A stretch of DNA of 64,000 bases from Prauserella flavalba (GCF_003202235.1 NZ_MASU01000012.1:62001-126000); one strand, 5' to 3'. Positions 1 through 12,492 are shown, numbered from the stretch's first letter. Made by a program: numbers and translations. Notes: a model not told the origin generated them from the sequence alone.

Positions 1-34
1 GAAACCTCTGCCCACTCCCGAACGCCCCCAAGGA

Positions 35-1249
35 TCATTGGTCGGTTTTACCGAGACACCGCCGCGCGATTTCGCGACCGATGGGAAACGATGCGGTGGC
101 GGCCGGTGACGGCGCGTTGAGCAGGTGGACGAACCGGTCGTCCTCGGCGAAGGCGAAGTCGTCCACCAGTGTGCCGTCGTGGCGAATCGCCTGTGCGCGA
201 ACCCCGGCAGGCGCCGCCACCAGGTCGGCGGAGCGGACCTCGGGAACCAGTCGGCGCACCGCGCGCACGAACAGCGGCTTGAGCATCGAGCGCAGCATCT
301 CCGCCCCGCCCTGGCGCCAGTACGCCCTGGCGAGCACCCGCAGGCCCCGGTTGCTGAGAACGTCGCGCACCCCGGCCCAATCCACGGAGCTCTTGCGGTA
401 GCCCTCCCGAGCCAGCGCGAGCACCGCGTTCGGTCCAACATGGACACCGCCGGCGGTCATGCGCGTCAGATGCACCCCGAGGAACGGGAAGGCCGGGTCC
501 GGAACCGGGTACACCAGGTTCTTCACCAGGTACTGCCGATCATCGACGAGTTCGAAGCACTCGCCCCGGAACGGTACGATCCGCACCGAATCGTCGTGCC
601 CGCCACGCCGCGCCAGCCGGTCGCTGTGCAGGCCGGCGCAGTTCGCGACCCGCCTGGCCGTGATGTCACCGCGGTCGGTCTGGACGACGACCTCGCGGGC
701 GCCCCTGGCGAACCCGGTCACCCGCGTCGACGTCAGCATCAGCACGCCGCGTCCTTCCAGGACCTCCGCCAGTTTGCGAGCGACAGCACCGAAATCGCAG
801 GTTCCGGTGGCCGGCACGTGCAGCCCGGCCAGCCCGCGAACGTAGGGCTCGTGTTCCCGGATCTGCTCCGGCACCAGCGGGTGCACCGACAGGCCGTTCG
901 CCACACCCCGTTCGCGCAGTTTTTCCAGCCGGGGCAGCTCTTCCGGCTCGGTCGCCACAATGATCTTGCCGGACCGGGTGACCGGCAAGCCGTGCCGGTC
1001 ACAGAACTCCGCCACCTCCTGCCCGCCCTGCCTGGCCATCGTGGCCTTGAGACTGCCTAGCGGGTAGTAGATCCCGCTGTGGATCACGCCGCTGTTGTGG
1101 CCGGTCTGGTGCCGGGCCCAGCCGTCCTCCTTCTCCAGCACGGCGACCGAGCGGTCCGGGTTTGCGTCGGTGATGGCCAGCGCGGTCGTCAGGCCGACGA
1201 TCCCGCCGCCGACGATGACAATGTCGTGTGTCATACCGGGCGCGCTCAC
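35..1249 (-). CDS. lhgO: L-2-hydroxyglutarate oxidase
   Basis: A 404-residue FAD enzyme of the DAO-like fold that oxidises L-2-hydroxyglutarate to 2-oxoglutarate. The N-terminus carries the dinucleotide motif GGGIVG (residues 14-19). It is followed by the family signature around HNSGVIHSGIYY and a C-terminal FAD-contacting region rich in Ala and Pro. Length matches full LhgO proteins. The GTG start overlaps the stop of the upstream ThDP enzyme as GTGA, so the two are probably co-translated; an internal ATG five codons in is an alternative start. Family assignment is firm, while the exact substrate is inferred from family resemblance. Confidence 0.85.
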   Translation of the reverse strand: MSAPGMTHDIVIVGGGIVGLTTALAITDANPDRSVAVLEKEDGWARHQTGHNSGVIHSGIYYPLGSLKATMARQGGQEVAEFCDRHGLPVTRSGKIIVATEPEELPRLEKLRERGVANGLSVHPLVPEQIREHEPYVRGLAGLHVPATGTCDFGAVARKLAEVLEGRGVLMLTSTRVTGFARGAREVVVQTDRGDITARRVANCAGLHSDRLARRGGHDDSVRIVPFRGECFELVDDRQYLVKNLVYPVPDPAFPFLGVHLTRMTAGGVHVGPNAVLALAREGYRKSSVDWAGVRDVLSNRGLRVLARAYWRQGGAEMLRSMLKPLFVRAVRRLVPEVRSADLVAAPAGVRAQAIRHDGTLVDDFAFAEDDRFVHLLNAPSPAATASFPIGREIARRCLGKTDQ

Positions 1250-2854
1250 ATCCTGATCTCGAGCAAGGCCGGCCGGTCGGCGGCCAGGATCCGGTCGAGC
1301 GGCTCGTCGAGCCCGTCGAGCGAGTCGACGACCTCACCGAGGCAGCCGAACGACCGTGCGTACTGCGCGAAATCCGGGTTGACCAGCGACGTGCCCACCA
1401 CGCGGCCGGGGTACTTCTTCTCCTGGTGCGCACGGATCGTCCCGTACATCGAGTTGTTGATGACGACCACGAGCACCGGGAGCCCGTACTGCACGACGGT
1501 GGCCAACTCGTTGCCGGACATGAGGAAGCAACCGTCGCCGGCGAACGCGACCACGGCCCGCTCCGGGAAAGCGAGCTTCGCCGCGATGGCCGCCGGCAGC
1601 CCGTAGCCCATCGACCCGCTGGTCGGCGCGACCTGCGCCGGGTAGCTGCCGAACTCGGAGTTGCGGTGCACGGAGACCGCGTAGTTCCCGGCGCCGCTGG
1701 CGATCAGCGCGTCCTGGGGAAGTTTGGCGCGGATGGCCCGAATGAACTCCGCGAGGCGGGCTGCCTCGCCCTGGTTCTCCGTCGCGATCCACTCGCGGTA
1801 CCCGGCACGCGCGTCGGCGGTCCACTCGGCCCACCGGGGCGCGGCGGGCGGTTCGGTGGTGCTCAGCTCGCCGAGGAAGGCCTGGATGTCGGCGTGGACG
1901 GCCAGTTCCAGCTGGTAGACCCGGCCGAGCTCCTCCTCCCCGACATGGACATGCACCAGTCGCTGCCGGGGCCGGGGAGCCTCCAGCAGGCGGTATCCGG
2001 CCGTGGTGATGGCGTCCAGCCGGCAACCGACCGCGAGCACGACGTCGGCGGAAGCGACGCGTTCGGCAAGGGCCGGGTTCATCTGCACGCCGAGATCTCC
2101 GACGTAGCAGTGGGACGAGTTGTCGAAGGCGTCCTGCCGCCGGAACGCGTTCGCCACCGGCAACTGCCACGCCTCGGCGAACTTCTTGAGGCCGTCCGCG
2201 GCACCCTGGCTCCAGCCGGGGCCGCCGACGATCGCGATCGGGCGCTCGGCCTCGGCGAGCATCTTCGTCATCGCGGCGATCTGCCCGCCGGTCGGATGCG
2301 GGCGGGCCACCGGCGCCGCCACCACCTGGTCGGCCTGGGCCTCCGCGAACAGCATGTCCTCCGGCAGGCCGATGACGACCGGGCCGGGGCGCCCGCCGGT
2401 GGCGACCCGGAAGGCGCGGCTGATCAGTTCCGGTAGGCGGGTGGTGTCGCGCACGGAGACCGCCCACTTCGCCAGGTCACCGAAGGTCTGTTCCAGGTTC
2501 ACCTCCTGGAACGTGTCGCGGTGCCGCGTCACGGTTGGCGGCTCCCCGACGAAGAGGATCATCGGGCTCGAGTCCTGCGCGGCGTTGCGCACGCCGACGC
2601 TGGCGTGGGTGACCCCCGGCGCTCTGGTGACCATGCAGATCCCCGGCCGGCCGGTGAGCTTGCCGGTCGCCTCGGCCATCGTCGCGGCGCCTGCCTCATG
2701 CCGGCAACTGACGAACCGGATCTGCGGCGCGGCGTCGTACAAGGCATCCAGCACGGGCAGGTAGCTCTCCCCCGGGGACGCCGAACACCGTGGTGACACC
2801 GTGCGCGAGCAACTGGTCGACGACGAGCTGACCACCGCTTCCTGCGGTAACCAT
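1246..2854 (-). pseudogene. ThDP-dependent acetolactate-synthase-like enzyme, one frameshift
   Basis: Member of the thiamine-diphosphate enzyme family (acetolactate synthase, oxalyl-CoA decarboxylase and relatives). The pyrimidine-binding domain holds the catalytic Glu in SCRHEAGAA. The C-terminal domain has GDGCFLMSGNE followed by INNSMYG, the ThDP/Mg motif. The best start is the ATG at 2854 with GGAGGG just upstream. That frame reads LLAHGVTTVFGVPG and then breaks at the C run 2769-2773; one extra base there separates it from the remaining 510 or so codons. Removing one base restores GVPGESYLPVLDAL. It lies directly upstream of lhgO with a GTGA overlap. Substrate is unknown. The break is either real or a sequencing error. 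Confidence 0.75.
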
Positions 2855-2960
2855 GAAACCCTCCAGAGGGTACGAGAACGGAACTGACCGCGAAACGCCC
2901 GCCAGCGGGCATGGGTCAGCCACGAAAGTAATGAACGAATACCGCGGAACGATTCGCCGA

Positions 2961-4361
2961 GGGACTGTAAGGATCTTCGTGGGCGGGCTGGTGATCGCCT
3001 GTCCGGTTACTGAGCGTTGATCCTGTCACCGTAGTAGATGGACAGTGTGTTCAATGCCTGCTTCCAGCTTACCGTTTTTCCGGTGATGTTGGTGCGGTTT
3101 TTGAGGGGTTTTCTGATAACGAGATAGAGAACTTTCAGTGCGGCTTGGTCGGTGGGGAAATGGCCGCGCCGACGGGTCGCCTGACGGAATCTCGCATTGA
3201 GGCTCTCAATCTGGTTCGTGGTGTACACGAGTTTGCGGATATCGGGTGGGAACTCGAGGAAGGGAACGAAGTTTTCCCAACTTGTGCGCCACATTCGGAT
3301 CATCGCCGGGTATCGGTCCTCCCATTCGTCGGCGAATTCCTCGAATAGGACTTGGTCTGCCTCACTGTTGGGGGCGGTGTAGATGGACTTCAGCGATTTC
3401 GTGATCTGGCCCCAGTAGCGCTTCGACGCGTATCGAAGCGAGGCCCGGACCAAATGTACGACGCACAATTGGATATCCGCGCGCGGCCACAACGAGTTCA
3501 ACGCTTCGGGCAGCCCCTTGAGTCCGTCGCAGGCGATGAGGCAAATGTCCTCGACGCCGCGGTTTTGCAAGTCTGACAGGTAGGTGACCCACTCCTTGGC
3601 TCCTTCGCCGCCGGTGCCGACCCACATGCCCAGAACATCCCGCTCACCAGCGGTATCCACTCCGACAGCGACGTAGACCGGCCGGTTGGCGACGCTGCCC
3701 TGCCGGATCTTGACCATGATCGCGTCGATCATCACGACCGGGTACACGCGCGCCAACGGGCGCGAGGACCACAGCTTCATCTCGTCCAACACTTTGTCGG
3801 TGATCGAGGAAATCAGATCCCGCGACACGTCGGCGTCGTAAATCTCGAACAGGTGCTTCTGAATGTCGCCGGTGGTGAGACCCTTGCCGTACAGGGAGAT
3901 GATCGCCTCGTCGAATCCCTCGATCCGACGGGCATGTTCCGGCACGATCTGCGGCGTAAAGCTGCCGTCACGATCACGAGGGACCTTGATACGAACCTCA
4001 CCGATATCGGTCGTCACGGTATTTGAGCCCGTGCCGTTCCGCTCATTCGTGGTATCTTTACCCGTGCGGTCACCCTTCCCGTAGCCCAGATCCTCATCCA
4101 GTTCGGCGTTCAACGCCGCTTCCAGGACAGTTTTCGTGATCTGCCGCAACAAACCGCCCGGTCCCGTCAAAGACACACCCGTACCCCGCGCCGTCTCCAA
4201 CAACTCCCGCGCAATACGGACATCCAGATCACCCCCGATACCCGAGCCAGCATCGGACTTCGCGGCCGCCACATCGTTACTCAACGTGATCCTCTCGAGC
4301 CAGGGAAAATCCCCAGCCATCCATGATCACCAGCCCCACCCACGAAGTATCCGACAGTCCC
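2961..4361 (-). mobile_element. IS256-family insertion sequence with terminal inverted repeats
   Basis: A complete IS of about 1.4 kb. The imperfect terminal inverted repeats lie at 2961-2996 and 4325-4361. Both begin GGGACTGT reading inward, share TTCGTGGG, and end CTGGTGATC. The single transposase gene fills the interior. No clear 8-9 bp target duplication flanks it: 2951-2960 does not match the bases after 4361. The right end abuts a serine recombinase that lacks its catalytic domain, and the missing part is not on the left side. An adjacent deletion or rearrangement after insertion is therefore likely. Confidence 0.85.
3007..4320 (-). CDS. IS256-family (mutator type) transposase
   Basis: A 437-residue DDE transposase. 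The acidic triad is visible: Asp in VVMIDAIMVKI, Asp in LIACDGLKGLPEAL followed by the CVVHLVRASLRY helix, and Glu in TTNQIESLNARFRQ. Length and order match full-length mutator-type transposases, and the frame is intact, so the element could still be active. The N-terminal region carries the conserved block around LNAELDEDLGYGKGD. The gene sits 30-50 bp inside both inverted repeats. Confidence 0.93.
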   Translation of the reverse strand: MAGDFPWLERITLSNDVAAAKSDAGSGIGGDLDVRIARELLETARGTGVSLTGPGGLLRQITKTVLEAALNAELDEDLGYGKGDRTGKDTTNERNGTGSNTVTTDIGEVRIKVPRDRDGSFTPQIVPEHARRIEGFDEAIISLYGKGLTTGDIQKHLFEIYDADVSRDLISSITDKVLDEMKLWSSRPLARVYPVVMIDAIMVKIRQGSVANRPVYVAVGVDTAGERDVLGMWVGTGGEGAKEWVTYLSDLQNRGVEDICLIACDGLKGLPEALNSLWPRADIQLCVVHLVRASLRYASKRYWGQITKSLKSIYTAPNSEADQVLFEEFADEWEDRYPAMIRMWRTSWENFVPFLEFPPDIRKLVYTTNQIESLNARFRQATRRRGHFPTDQAALKVLYLVIRKPLKNRTNITGKTVSWKQALNTLSIYYGDRINAQ

Positions 4362-5380
4362 CCGCGTGATCCGCACGATCATCGTCGACCCCGAACGGGC
4401 GCCCTTCGTGCAGCTGGGTTTCGAGCTCTTCGCCACCGGCGACTACACGCAAGAAGAGCTGGCTGACGAGCTCTACGACCGCGGCCTACGCACCAGGGCC
4501 ACCCGGCGACACCCCGCCAAGAAGGTCTCCGAGAACAAGATCTCGCAAATGCTGCGCGATCGCTACTACCTCGGATACGTCGAGTACGACGGCGAAGAAA
4601 TCCAGGGGCGGCACGAGCCCCTCATCGACGAGGACCTCTTCGACACCGTCCAGGAGATCCTCGAATCGCGCATGACGGCACAAGAACGCCGTCGCGTCCA
4701 CCACCACTACCTCAAGGGCTCGCTCTTCTGTGGACGCTGCCAACGCGACGGCATCAAGCGGCGGATGATCATCCAACGCACCATCAACTCGAAGGGCGCC
4801 GAGTACCTGTACTTCTTCTGCCGCGGCCGGCAGAAGGGGCTGTGCCAAGCACCCCACGTCAACGTCACGCTCGTTGAGGATGCGGTTGAGCGCCACTACT
4901 CCGCGATTCGCTTCAGCCAGCCGTTCATCGCTGACATGCGCGACCAGATCGATGCCGTGCTCGGCGAGCAGGAAAAGTCCGCACGCCTGCTGCGCAAGCA
5001 AATCACCACACAGCTCAAGGAACTCGACACGAAGGAGGAGAACTTGATCGACCTCGCCGCCGACAGCACGCTGCCTCGGACCAAGGTCAAGGAGAAGCTG
5101 CGCGACATCGCCCGCGAGCGCCGCCGGCTGGAGGAGCGCCTCGACACAGCCAACGCCGACCTCACCGACAGCGCCCAGCTCGTCAACGCCAGCCTTGCCC
5201 TCCTCGAACAGCCCGACCAGCTGTACCGACGCTGCAACGACCAACAGCGGCGCCTCCTCAACCAGGCGATCTTCCACGTCCTCTACATCGAGGACGACAA
5301 GATCACAGACGGTGAGCTCCGTGAGCCCTTCGGCGAGCTCCACGCCATCCAAGATCAGCGGGCCGGAGCAACCGGAGCGG
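4362..5380 (+). pseudogene. Large serine recombinase, N-terminal catalytic domain missing
   Basis: The reading begins at the IS boundary with [16 protein letters not shown], which in full proteins follows the catalytic resolvase domain. Still present are the recombinase domain ([17 protein letters not shown]), a zinc ribbon with FCGRCQ and FFCRG...LCQAP, and a long coiled coil around [10 protein letters not shown]. These are the DNA-binding and coiled-coil parts of phage-type integrases. The N-terminal Ser nucleophile domain is gone, so the product cannot recombine DNA. The frame stays open through a strong hairpin (5394-5422) into the downstream HTH gene, but that fusion is probably accidental. 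The original C-terminus was near 5350-5380. Confidence 0.85.
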
Positions 5381-5393
5381 AGGGTGCACGCAA

Positions 5394-5422
5394 AAGGACC
5401 ACCCGCGATGCGGGTGGTCCTT
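5394..5422 (+). terminator. Stem-loop terminator-like hairpin after the recombinase
   Basis: The arms GGACCACCCGC and GCGGGTGGTCC are perfect, closed by a GAT loop, and extend to 13 bp through AA/TT. The arm is preceded by AAAA and followed by TT only, so the U-tract is short. A second small hairpin with a TTCG loop lies at 5425-5438. The position between the recombinase and the HTH gene fits transcription termination. Confidence 0.6.
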
Positions 5423-5493
5423 GCACGCCTTCGGGCGTCGCGGTCCTACTGCGTGGCCTTCATTCAGGCACTTGTTCTAGTAAGACCCCTAGG

Positions 5494-5541
5494 GTGGAGG
5501 TTAGGGGAGCTTACTCGAACATAAAAGACCAGGTCAGGGCC
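5494..5541 (+). repeat. 48-bp direct repeat, copy 1
   Basis: Identical base for base to 31840-31887. It forms the first 16 codons of the double-HTH gene. Similarity beyond it drops to ordinary paralogue level, so perfect identity over this stretch suggests a site under constraint or a recombination point. It follows directly after ACCCCTAGG. Confidence 0.8.
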
Positions 5542-5952
5542 CTGGAAGAGCTAAGTGTGAAGCTTCCCAGCCTCGATACACCCGAGCCGCCAACGATCAA
5601 GCGCGACCGCCCGCGCCGCGCGAGGCAACTCGGCTCCGAGCAAGTGGTGCAGCTGATCGCCGACTACCAGTCCGGTGCGACGGTATACGAGTTGGGTGAC
5701 CGGTTCGGCATCGAACGCCGCACGGTCAGCAACATCCTCCACCGACACGGCGTGCCGATGCGCCGCCGCGGCCTGTCCGAGGACCAGATCGATGAAGCCG
5801 TCCAGCTCTATAACCAGGGGTGGTCGCTGGCCCGCATCAGCGCGCGCATGGACGTCGACAAGTGGACCGTGCGTCAACGCCTATTCGAGCGCGGAGTCGA
5901 GATACGCGACCCCCAAGGACGGCCCCGGCCTCGGGCAGGTGAAGCCCGATGA
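5494..5952 (+). CDS. Tandem helix-turn-helix protein (copy 1)
   Basis: A 152-residue basic protein with two resolvase-like HTH units. The first is in [20 protein letters not shown], ending with [16 protein letters not shown]. The second is in [19 protein letters not shown], ending with [13 protein letters not shown]. The likely start is GTG at 5494, although the frame is open upstream into the recombinase remnant. A close paralogue lies at 31840. Both overlap a following membrane-protein gene by ATGA. Similar HTH units occur in recombinase-linked actinobacterial elements. It is probably a DNA-binding regulator or recombination accessory factor, but its function is unknown. Confidence 0.65.
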   Translation: MEVRGAYSNIKDQVRALEELSVKLPSLDTPEPPTIKRDRPRRARQLGSEQVVQLIADYQSGATVYELGDRFGIERRTVSNILHRHGVPMRRRGLSEDQIDEAVQLYNQGWSLARISARMDVDKWTVRQRLFERGVEIRDPQGRPRPRAGEAR

Positions 5953-6749
5953 GCACCCATCCAGCCACGTCCAGTCCCGGCCCGAACCGATCGCTGCGCC
6001 TGCAGTGCGGGTGCACGCTGCTGGTGGCCGTGGGAGCGGCCTACGTCTCTTACCGACACGGCCGCGAGTTCGCCCTGCGTTTCGGCGCTGACGAGACCAC
6101 CGCCACCCTGTGGCCGCTGATTGTCGACGGCCTGCTGACCATGGCCACCATCGAGCTGTGGCAAGCTGGCCACCGCCACCGCCACCGCCACCGCGCGAGC
6201 GGCCAGTGGAAAGCCTGGGGATCGTTCACTCTCGGAATCGGACTATCACTATGCGCCAACATCTCCTCCGCACCCGAACTGAACACCTTCGCCATCGCCG
6301 TAGCCGCCTGCCCACCGCTAGCGCTCTTGCTGTCGGTGGAACTCCTCAACCAAGCACTGAAACGACACCGCGCGGAGGCCACGACCGGAGGCGATCACAA
6401 GTCCGAGGACGTCGCAACATCGGTTGCACACACCGCGGATTCGGGCGAGCCGAAGCCATTACCGAAGTCGGTGCCGGACGCTGAGAATGCGCCAGCGCTG
6501 CGCACGGTTGCGAAAACCATGCCTGGTCACAGAATCAACGCAACTACGGAGACGCTGTCCAGCCAGGATGGTGATCCGCTACGCGCGCAGGCATACCAAC
6601 TCGACGCAGAGCACTGGAACCTCCACCAGCGTCCGATCTCAGCCGACACGCTCCGCCGACAACTCGGCATCGGCTCACGCCGCGCCCGCGCCTTGACCCG
6701 CCACATCCGCCAGCACCAATCACCCGCAGCACTGGCGGCAGTGGACTGA
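5949..6749 (+). CDS. DUF2637-type membrane protein with C-terminal HTH
   Basis: A 266-residue protein with about four membrane helices in the first 140 residues ([63 protein letters not shown]). A His/Arg-rich loop GHRHRHRHR is encoded by a six-base repeat at 6172-6195. A hydrophilic linker leads to a C-terminal DNA-binding-like segment, [22 protein letters not shown]2637 proteins are found on actinobacterial plasmids and integrative elements, where related Spd proteins act in mycelial spread of the element. It overlaps the HTH gene by ATGA. A paralogue follows the second HTH copy at 32295. Confidence 0.65.
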   Translation: MSTHPATSSPGPNRSLRLQCGCTLLVAVGAAYVSYRHGREFALRFGADETTATLWPLIVDGLLTMATIELWQAGHRHRHRHRASGQWKAWGSFTLGIGLSLCANISSAPELNTFAIAVAACPPLALLLSVELLNQALKRHRAEATTGGDHKSEDVATSVAHTADSGEPKPLPKSVPDAENAPALRTVAKTMPGHRINATTETLSSQDGDPLRAQAYQLDAEHWNLHQRPISADTLRRQLGIGSRRARALTRHIRQHQSPAALAAVD

Positions 6750-6801
6750 ACGCCGGGACCCCGACGCAGACGTCTACTGATACCGTTCACAGCCCCTGGT
6801 C

Positions 6802-6844
6802 CGCGGAGAGCCGAGCACCCCAAGCTAGTGCCCGGCTCTCCGCG
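6802..6844. terminator. Bidirectional terminator-like hairpin
   Basis: Perfect 12-bp arms CGCGGAGAGCCG (6802-6813) and CGGCTCTCCGCG (6833-6844) enclose a loop with a further GCAC/GTGC pairing. It lies between the converging ends of the DUF2637 gene and the small Cys-rich gene. There is no T-tract. Confidence 0.55.
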
Positions 6845-6854
6845 ACCGTAGCGG

Positions 6855-7019
6855 TCAGCGGCCGAACAGCTTCCACCACTTCCGCTCGGAACCGCGCCGC
6901 CCGGGCTGGCACTGACACCGTCGGGACTCGGGCACGCCGGCCAGCACCTGCTCGACGTGGCGGCCACATCCGGTATAGGTGGCCTTCCCGCAGGTCGAAC
7001 ACACAGCACGCTGACACAT
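6855..7019 (-). CDS. Small Cys-rich zinc-ribbon-like protein (54 aa)
   Basis: Start ATG at 7019 has GAGGAGG seven bases upstream. The 54-residue product opens MCQRAVCSTCGKATYTGCGRH and later has CQC, giving six cysteines, then ends in a basic WWKLFGR tail. Spacing suggests a zinc knuckle or a thiol buffer. Short proteins of this type with an N-terminal CxxCGK motif are widespread but uncharacterised. A perfect ATACCC-N4-GGGTAT palindrome lies 33 bp upstream, which places it in the presumed CstR regulon of this island. It ends beside a strong hairpin. Confidence 0.65.
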   Translation of the reverse strand: MCQRAVCSTCGKATYTGCGRHVEQVLAGVPESRRCQCQPGRRGSERKWWKLFGR

Positions 7020-7051
7020 CGTGAACCTCCTCTGACTATTACAGCACTATC

Positions 7052-7071
7052 ATATACCCCCGCGGGTATAT
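7052..7071. promoter_or_regulatory. CstR/CsoR-type operator, perfect palindrome
   Basis: ATATACCCCCGCGGGTATAT has perfect 8-bp arms around a 4-bp centre. It sits in an AT-rich promoter region in front of the 54-residue Cys-rich gene on the minus strand. The arms match the G/C-tract operators of CsoR-family repressors. This is the best-formed of eight similar sites in the window. Confidence 0.75.
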
Positions 7072-7289
7072 CTGAGTGTGCTGGTGGGGCACTGCCTCCG
7101 CACGTCGCCGGACATCGCCCGTGCACGGCAGGGACAGCGACGGGGCCAGCGCGAACCGGTTGCGCGGCCAGACGTGTCTGACATCGGGCCGCTCGGGCAG
7201 GCAACGCTCGGTGCTGGCGACGGCCACATGGCCTCGCTTTCCCGCTCACGACATCACCGGCCTACCTGCGGCCGAGCTCCGGGGTATCC

Positions 7290-7850
7290 TCAGCCGGACG
7301 TTCGGGGCGGCTCCTTGCAGCGCTGATGGGCATGTGGGCCGCCCTTGACGAGCAGGTGCAGCGAGACCGTGGTACTCGGCGCGGCGCAGGCGGCCTGGTG
7401 AATGTCTCCCGCCGCGAAGAGATACCCGCCGCCGACGGGGGCGAGTTGTTCGTCGAAGAGGGTCAGCTGATCCGGGCAAGTGCCGCGGTAGCGGCGGTTA
7501 CTCTCTACCCCCATGACGGTCACCGCCGCGCCCCAGCTGTCGTGGTCATGGGGCGGGGTTTGCTGGCCCGGGGTCATCACCACGGCCGCCAGTGACCACC
7601 CTGCCGGGTCGTCGTGCACACAGTGCACCCCGTACGAACCGTCTTGATCCGCCTCGCGTAGAAAGGCAGGCATATCTGTGTGCGCTGCGGTGTCGACCGC
7701 GAAGTCGGCGAGCAAGCGCAGTACCCTGCGTCGTGCGGTCATGTCCGCCTCGACCGTGGCCAGCGGGCCCGCCGCGGCCACCAGCCGCGCCAGGCGTGCC
7801 TTGAAACAGTGTGACTCGCTCACCTGCGGTGGCGACGTCGAATCGGGCAT
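7290..7850 (-). CDS. Cysteine-dioxygenase-like cupin (thiol dioxygenase)
   Basis: A 186-residue cupin resembling cysteine dioxygenase and other thiol dioxygenases, non-heme Fe(II) enzymes that oxidise a thiol to a sulfinate. Metal ligands are visible as His101 and His103 in PPHDHDSWG and His151 in GDIHQAAC. An Arg-rich strand RRYRG follows the first motif. Start ATG at 7850 has GGGAGGTGAGG upstream. It lies 65 bp downstream of a CstR-type repressor gene on the same strand, so both are probably one operon controlled by the site at 8219. The substrate (cysteine, 3-mercaptopropionate or another thiol) cannot be told. Confidence 0.75.
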   Translation of the reverse strand: MPDSTSPPQVSESHCFKARLARLVAAAGPLATVEADMTARRRVLRLLADFAVDTAAHTDMPAFLREADQDGSYGVHCVHDDPAGWSLAAVVMTPGQQTPPHDHDSWGAAVTVMGVESNRRYRGTCPDQLTLFDEQLAPVGGGYLFAAGDIHQAACAAPSTTVSLHLLVKGGPHAHQRCKEPPRTSG

Positions 7851-7915
7851 CCGGTCCTCACCTCCCGCGGGATGCCGTCACATGCGCACTGGAGCTTTCC
7901 TGACGCGCGCCCGCG

Positions 7916-9197
<1,282 letters not shown>

Positions 9198-9208
9198 GCG
9201 GGGACGTC

Positions 9209-10946
<1,738 letters not shown>

Positions 10947-11145
10947 GCCCGGCTGCCCCGTCAGACGCTGCCGGCCATGCCAAAGACGACGGTGTCCTGA
11001 CCCCGTTCCAGCCCCGGCTGGCACAGGAGACCACTAGACCGTGATAGGTATCTGCTCGCGGTGTCCACGCTGGCAAGCCCGCCGTGGACACCGCGATCGA
11101 CTACTCGACGCCGCATGGGGCCATGGGATCATCCCCACCGCACCC

Positions 11146-11174
11146 CATCACTACTATGACATATAGTAGTGATG
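11146..11174. promoter_or_regulatory. BlaI-type operator upstream of lipoprotein gene
   Basis: Perfect 12-bp arms CATCACTACTAT and ATAGTAGTGATG are separated by GACAT. The core ACTACTATGA...ATAGTAGT resembles BlaI/MecI operators (TACTA...TAGTA). It ends 15 bp before the lipoprotein start. A sister site is at 14432. Confidence 0.75.
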
Positions 11175-11188
11175 GGATCGGAGGATCG

Positions 11189-12492
11189 ATGCAGCACCGC
11201 GCGTCCAGACGGCTGGCCGTGACCATCGTGGCGGCTGCGGTTGCCCTGTCGGCGTGCAGTAGCGACGGCAGCAACAGCAGCGCTGAAACGACTGGCGCCG
11301 CACTGCCCCTGCCGGAACTGGTGACCGCGACCAAGCCACCGGTGCCACCGCCCGAGGTCGCGCAGTGGCGGGCGCCCGCACTATCGGGTCCCCAGCCGGC
11401 CTGGAAGGCGCCGTTCGACGACGTGCCCCTCGCCGCGGGAGACACGCTGGTTGGCGTGGTATTTCCCGTCGACACTCAGTCGGATCTGTCCATTGTCGGC
11501 GTCGATCTCTCCGGCGCGACCCGGTGGCGGGTGCGGACGAATCCGTCCTGCGTCGGTTATGGCGTGACCCGCGTCAACGACCGACCCGCCGCGGTCGTGC
11601 TGGCCAGCAACGCCGACAACCGCGGTGACAAGGTCGCCACCGAGACCACCGCGAATGCGTATGACGTAGAGGACGGGCACCGAGTGTGGGGCCCGGTGCG
11701 CGTTCCCGGACCGCTGCAGGGGCCTGGCTTGATTTTTGGGAAGGTCACCGCCTCGGTGGTGGGTGGTGAAACCGGGCCGCGGGTCATGCTCAACACCGAC
11801 ACAGGGGAACCGGTCGAGCCACCCACGAGGGATGCGGTGCCGCTCTACGAGCACGACGGCGTCGGGCTCTTCGGCAAGGACGGCACCCTCACGGCCGTCG
11901 ACACCGGCACGGGAGAGGTGCTGTGGACCTCGACCGAGCTCCACCTGCCGCCGCAGTGGCCGAGCCGGGCTCGTTCTGTCGAGCTGTTGAGCAGCACGCA
12001 GGCCTCCGAGGCGGGGGTGGTGGCCCTGCGCTGGTCCGGGAGTGACGGCGACGGCGCGGCAAGCGCACCGCGAACCGCTCTGCACGATCTGCCACCGGCA
12101 ACCTGCTGGTAGCACTCGGGAACGAGACCGACTTTCGGACCGTCGTGGCCGACCAGGGTAAGGCGGCGATCGTGGCTGGCCTCAACGGCTTTACCGAGAC
12201 ACGCGCCTACGACCTTGACTCCGGACAGCTGGACTGGACCATCAATGGTGGCGGGGCTGGGCTGGTGGACATCACGGTCGCGGACGGCGGAGTGGGCTTC
12301 GGTACGCGGGCTGGACAGTCGGTCGCAGTCCAGTTGGCCACCGGCCGGATCCTCGAGCAAGGCGACTGGCCTGTTCCCGTCACAGCCAACAAGGGCACCC
12401 TCGTCACCGCCCTGCCGCGTGATCCGGCTGCGGAACCGAGCGACCGTCTCGCTGGGGCAGGTCCGGGCTTCGTCGCCTACCGGACACGGTGA
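11189..12492 (+). pseudogene. PQQ-like beta-propeller lipoprotein, one frameshift
   Basis: Start ATG at 11189 follows GGAGGATCG. A signal peptide ends in the lipobox LSAC with Cys23. The mature part has repeated short strands such as LVGVVFPVDTQ, YDVEDGHRVWGPV, TAVDTGTGEVLWTS and YDLDSGQLDWTIN, typical of PQQ-binding-like beta-propellers such as BamB. The frame shifts near 12045-12065, after which GNLLVALGNETDFRTVV continues to a stop at 12490-12492. It is first in an apparent operon with blaI and a M56 peptidase gene and carries the BlaI-type operator at its promoter. It could act as an exported sensor or scaffold partner (inference). Confidence 0.7.

Noticed and set aside
1228-2436. A 402-codon plus-strand frame opposite the ThDP enzyme
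   Set aside because: It is an Arg/Gly/His-rich shadow of a well-supported minus-strand gene.
5486-5497. ACCCCTAGGGT palindrome before the double-HTH gene as a CstR site
   Set aside because: It has the wrong spacing (no ATACCC-N4-GGGTAT) and is absent before the second HTH copy.
6172-6195. CACCGC six-base tandem repeat
   Set aside because: It encodes the His/Arg loop of the DUF2637 protein and is explained by coding sequence.
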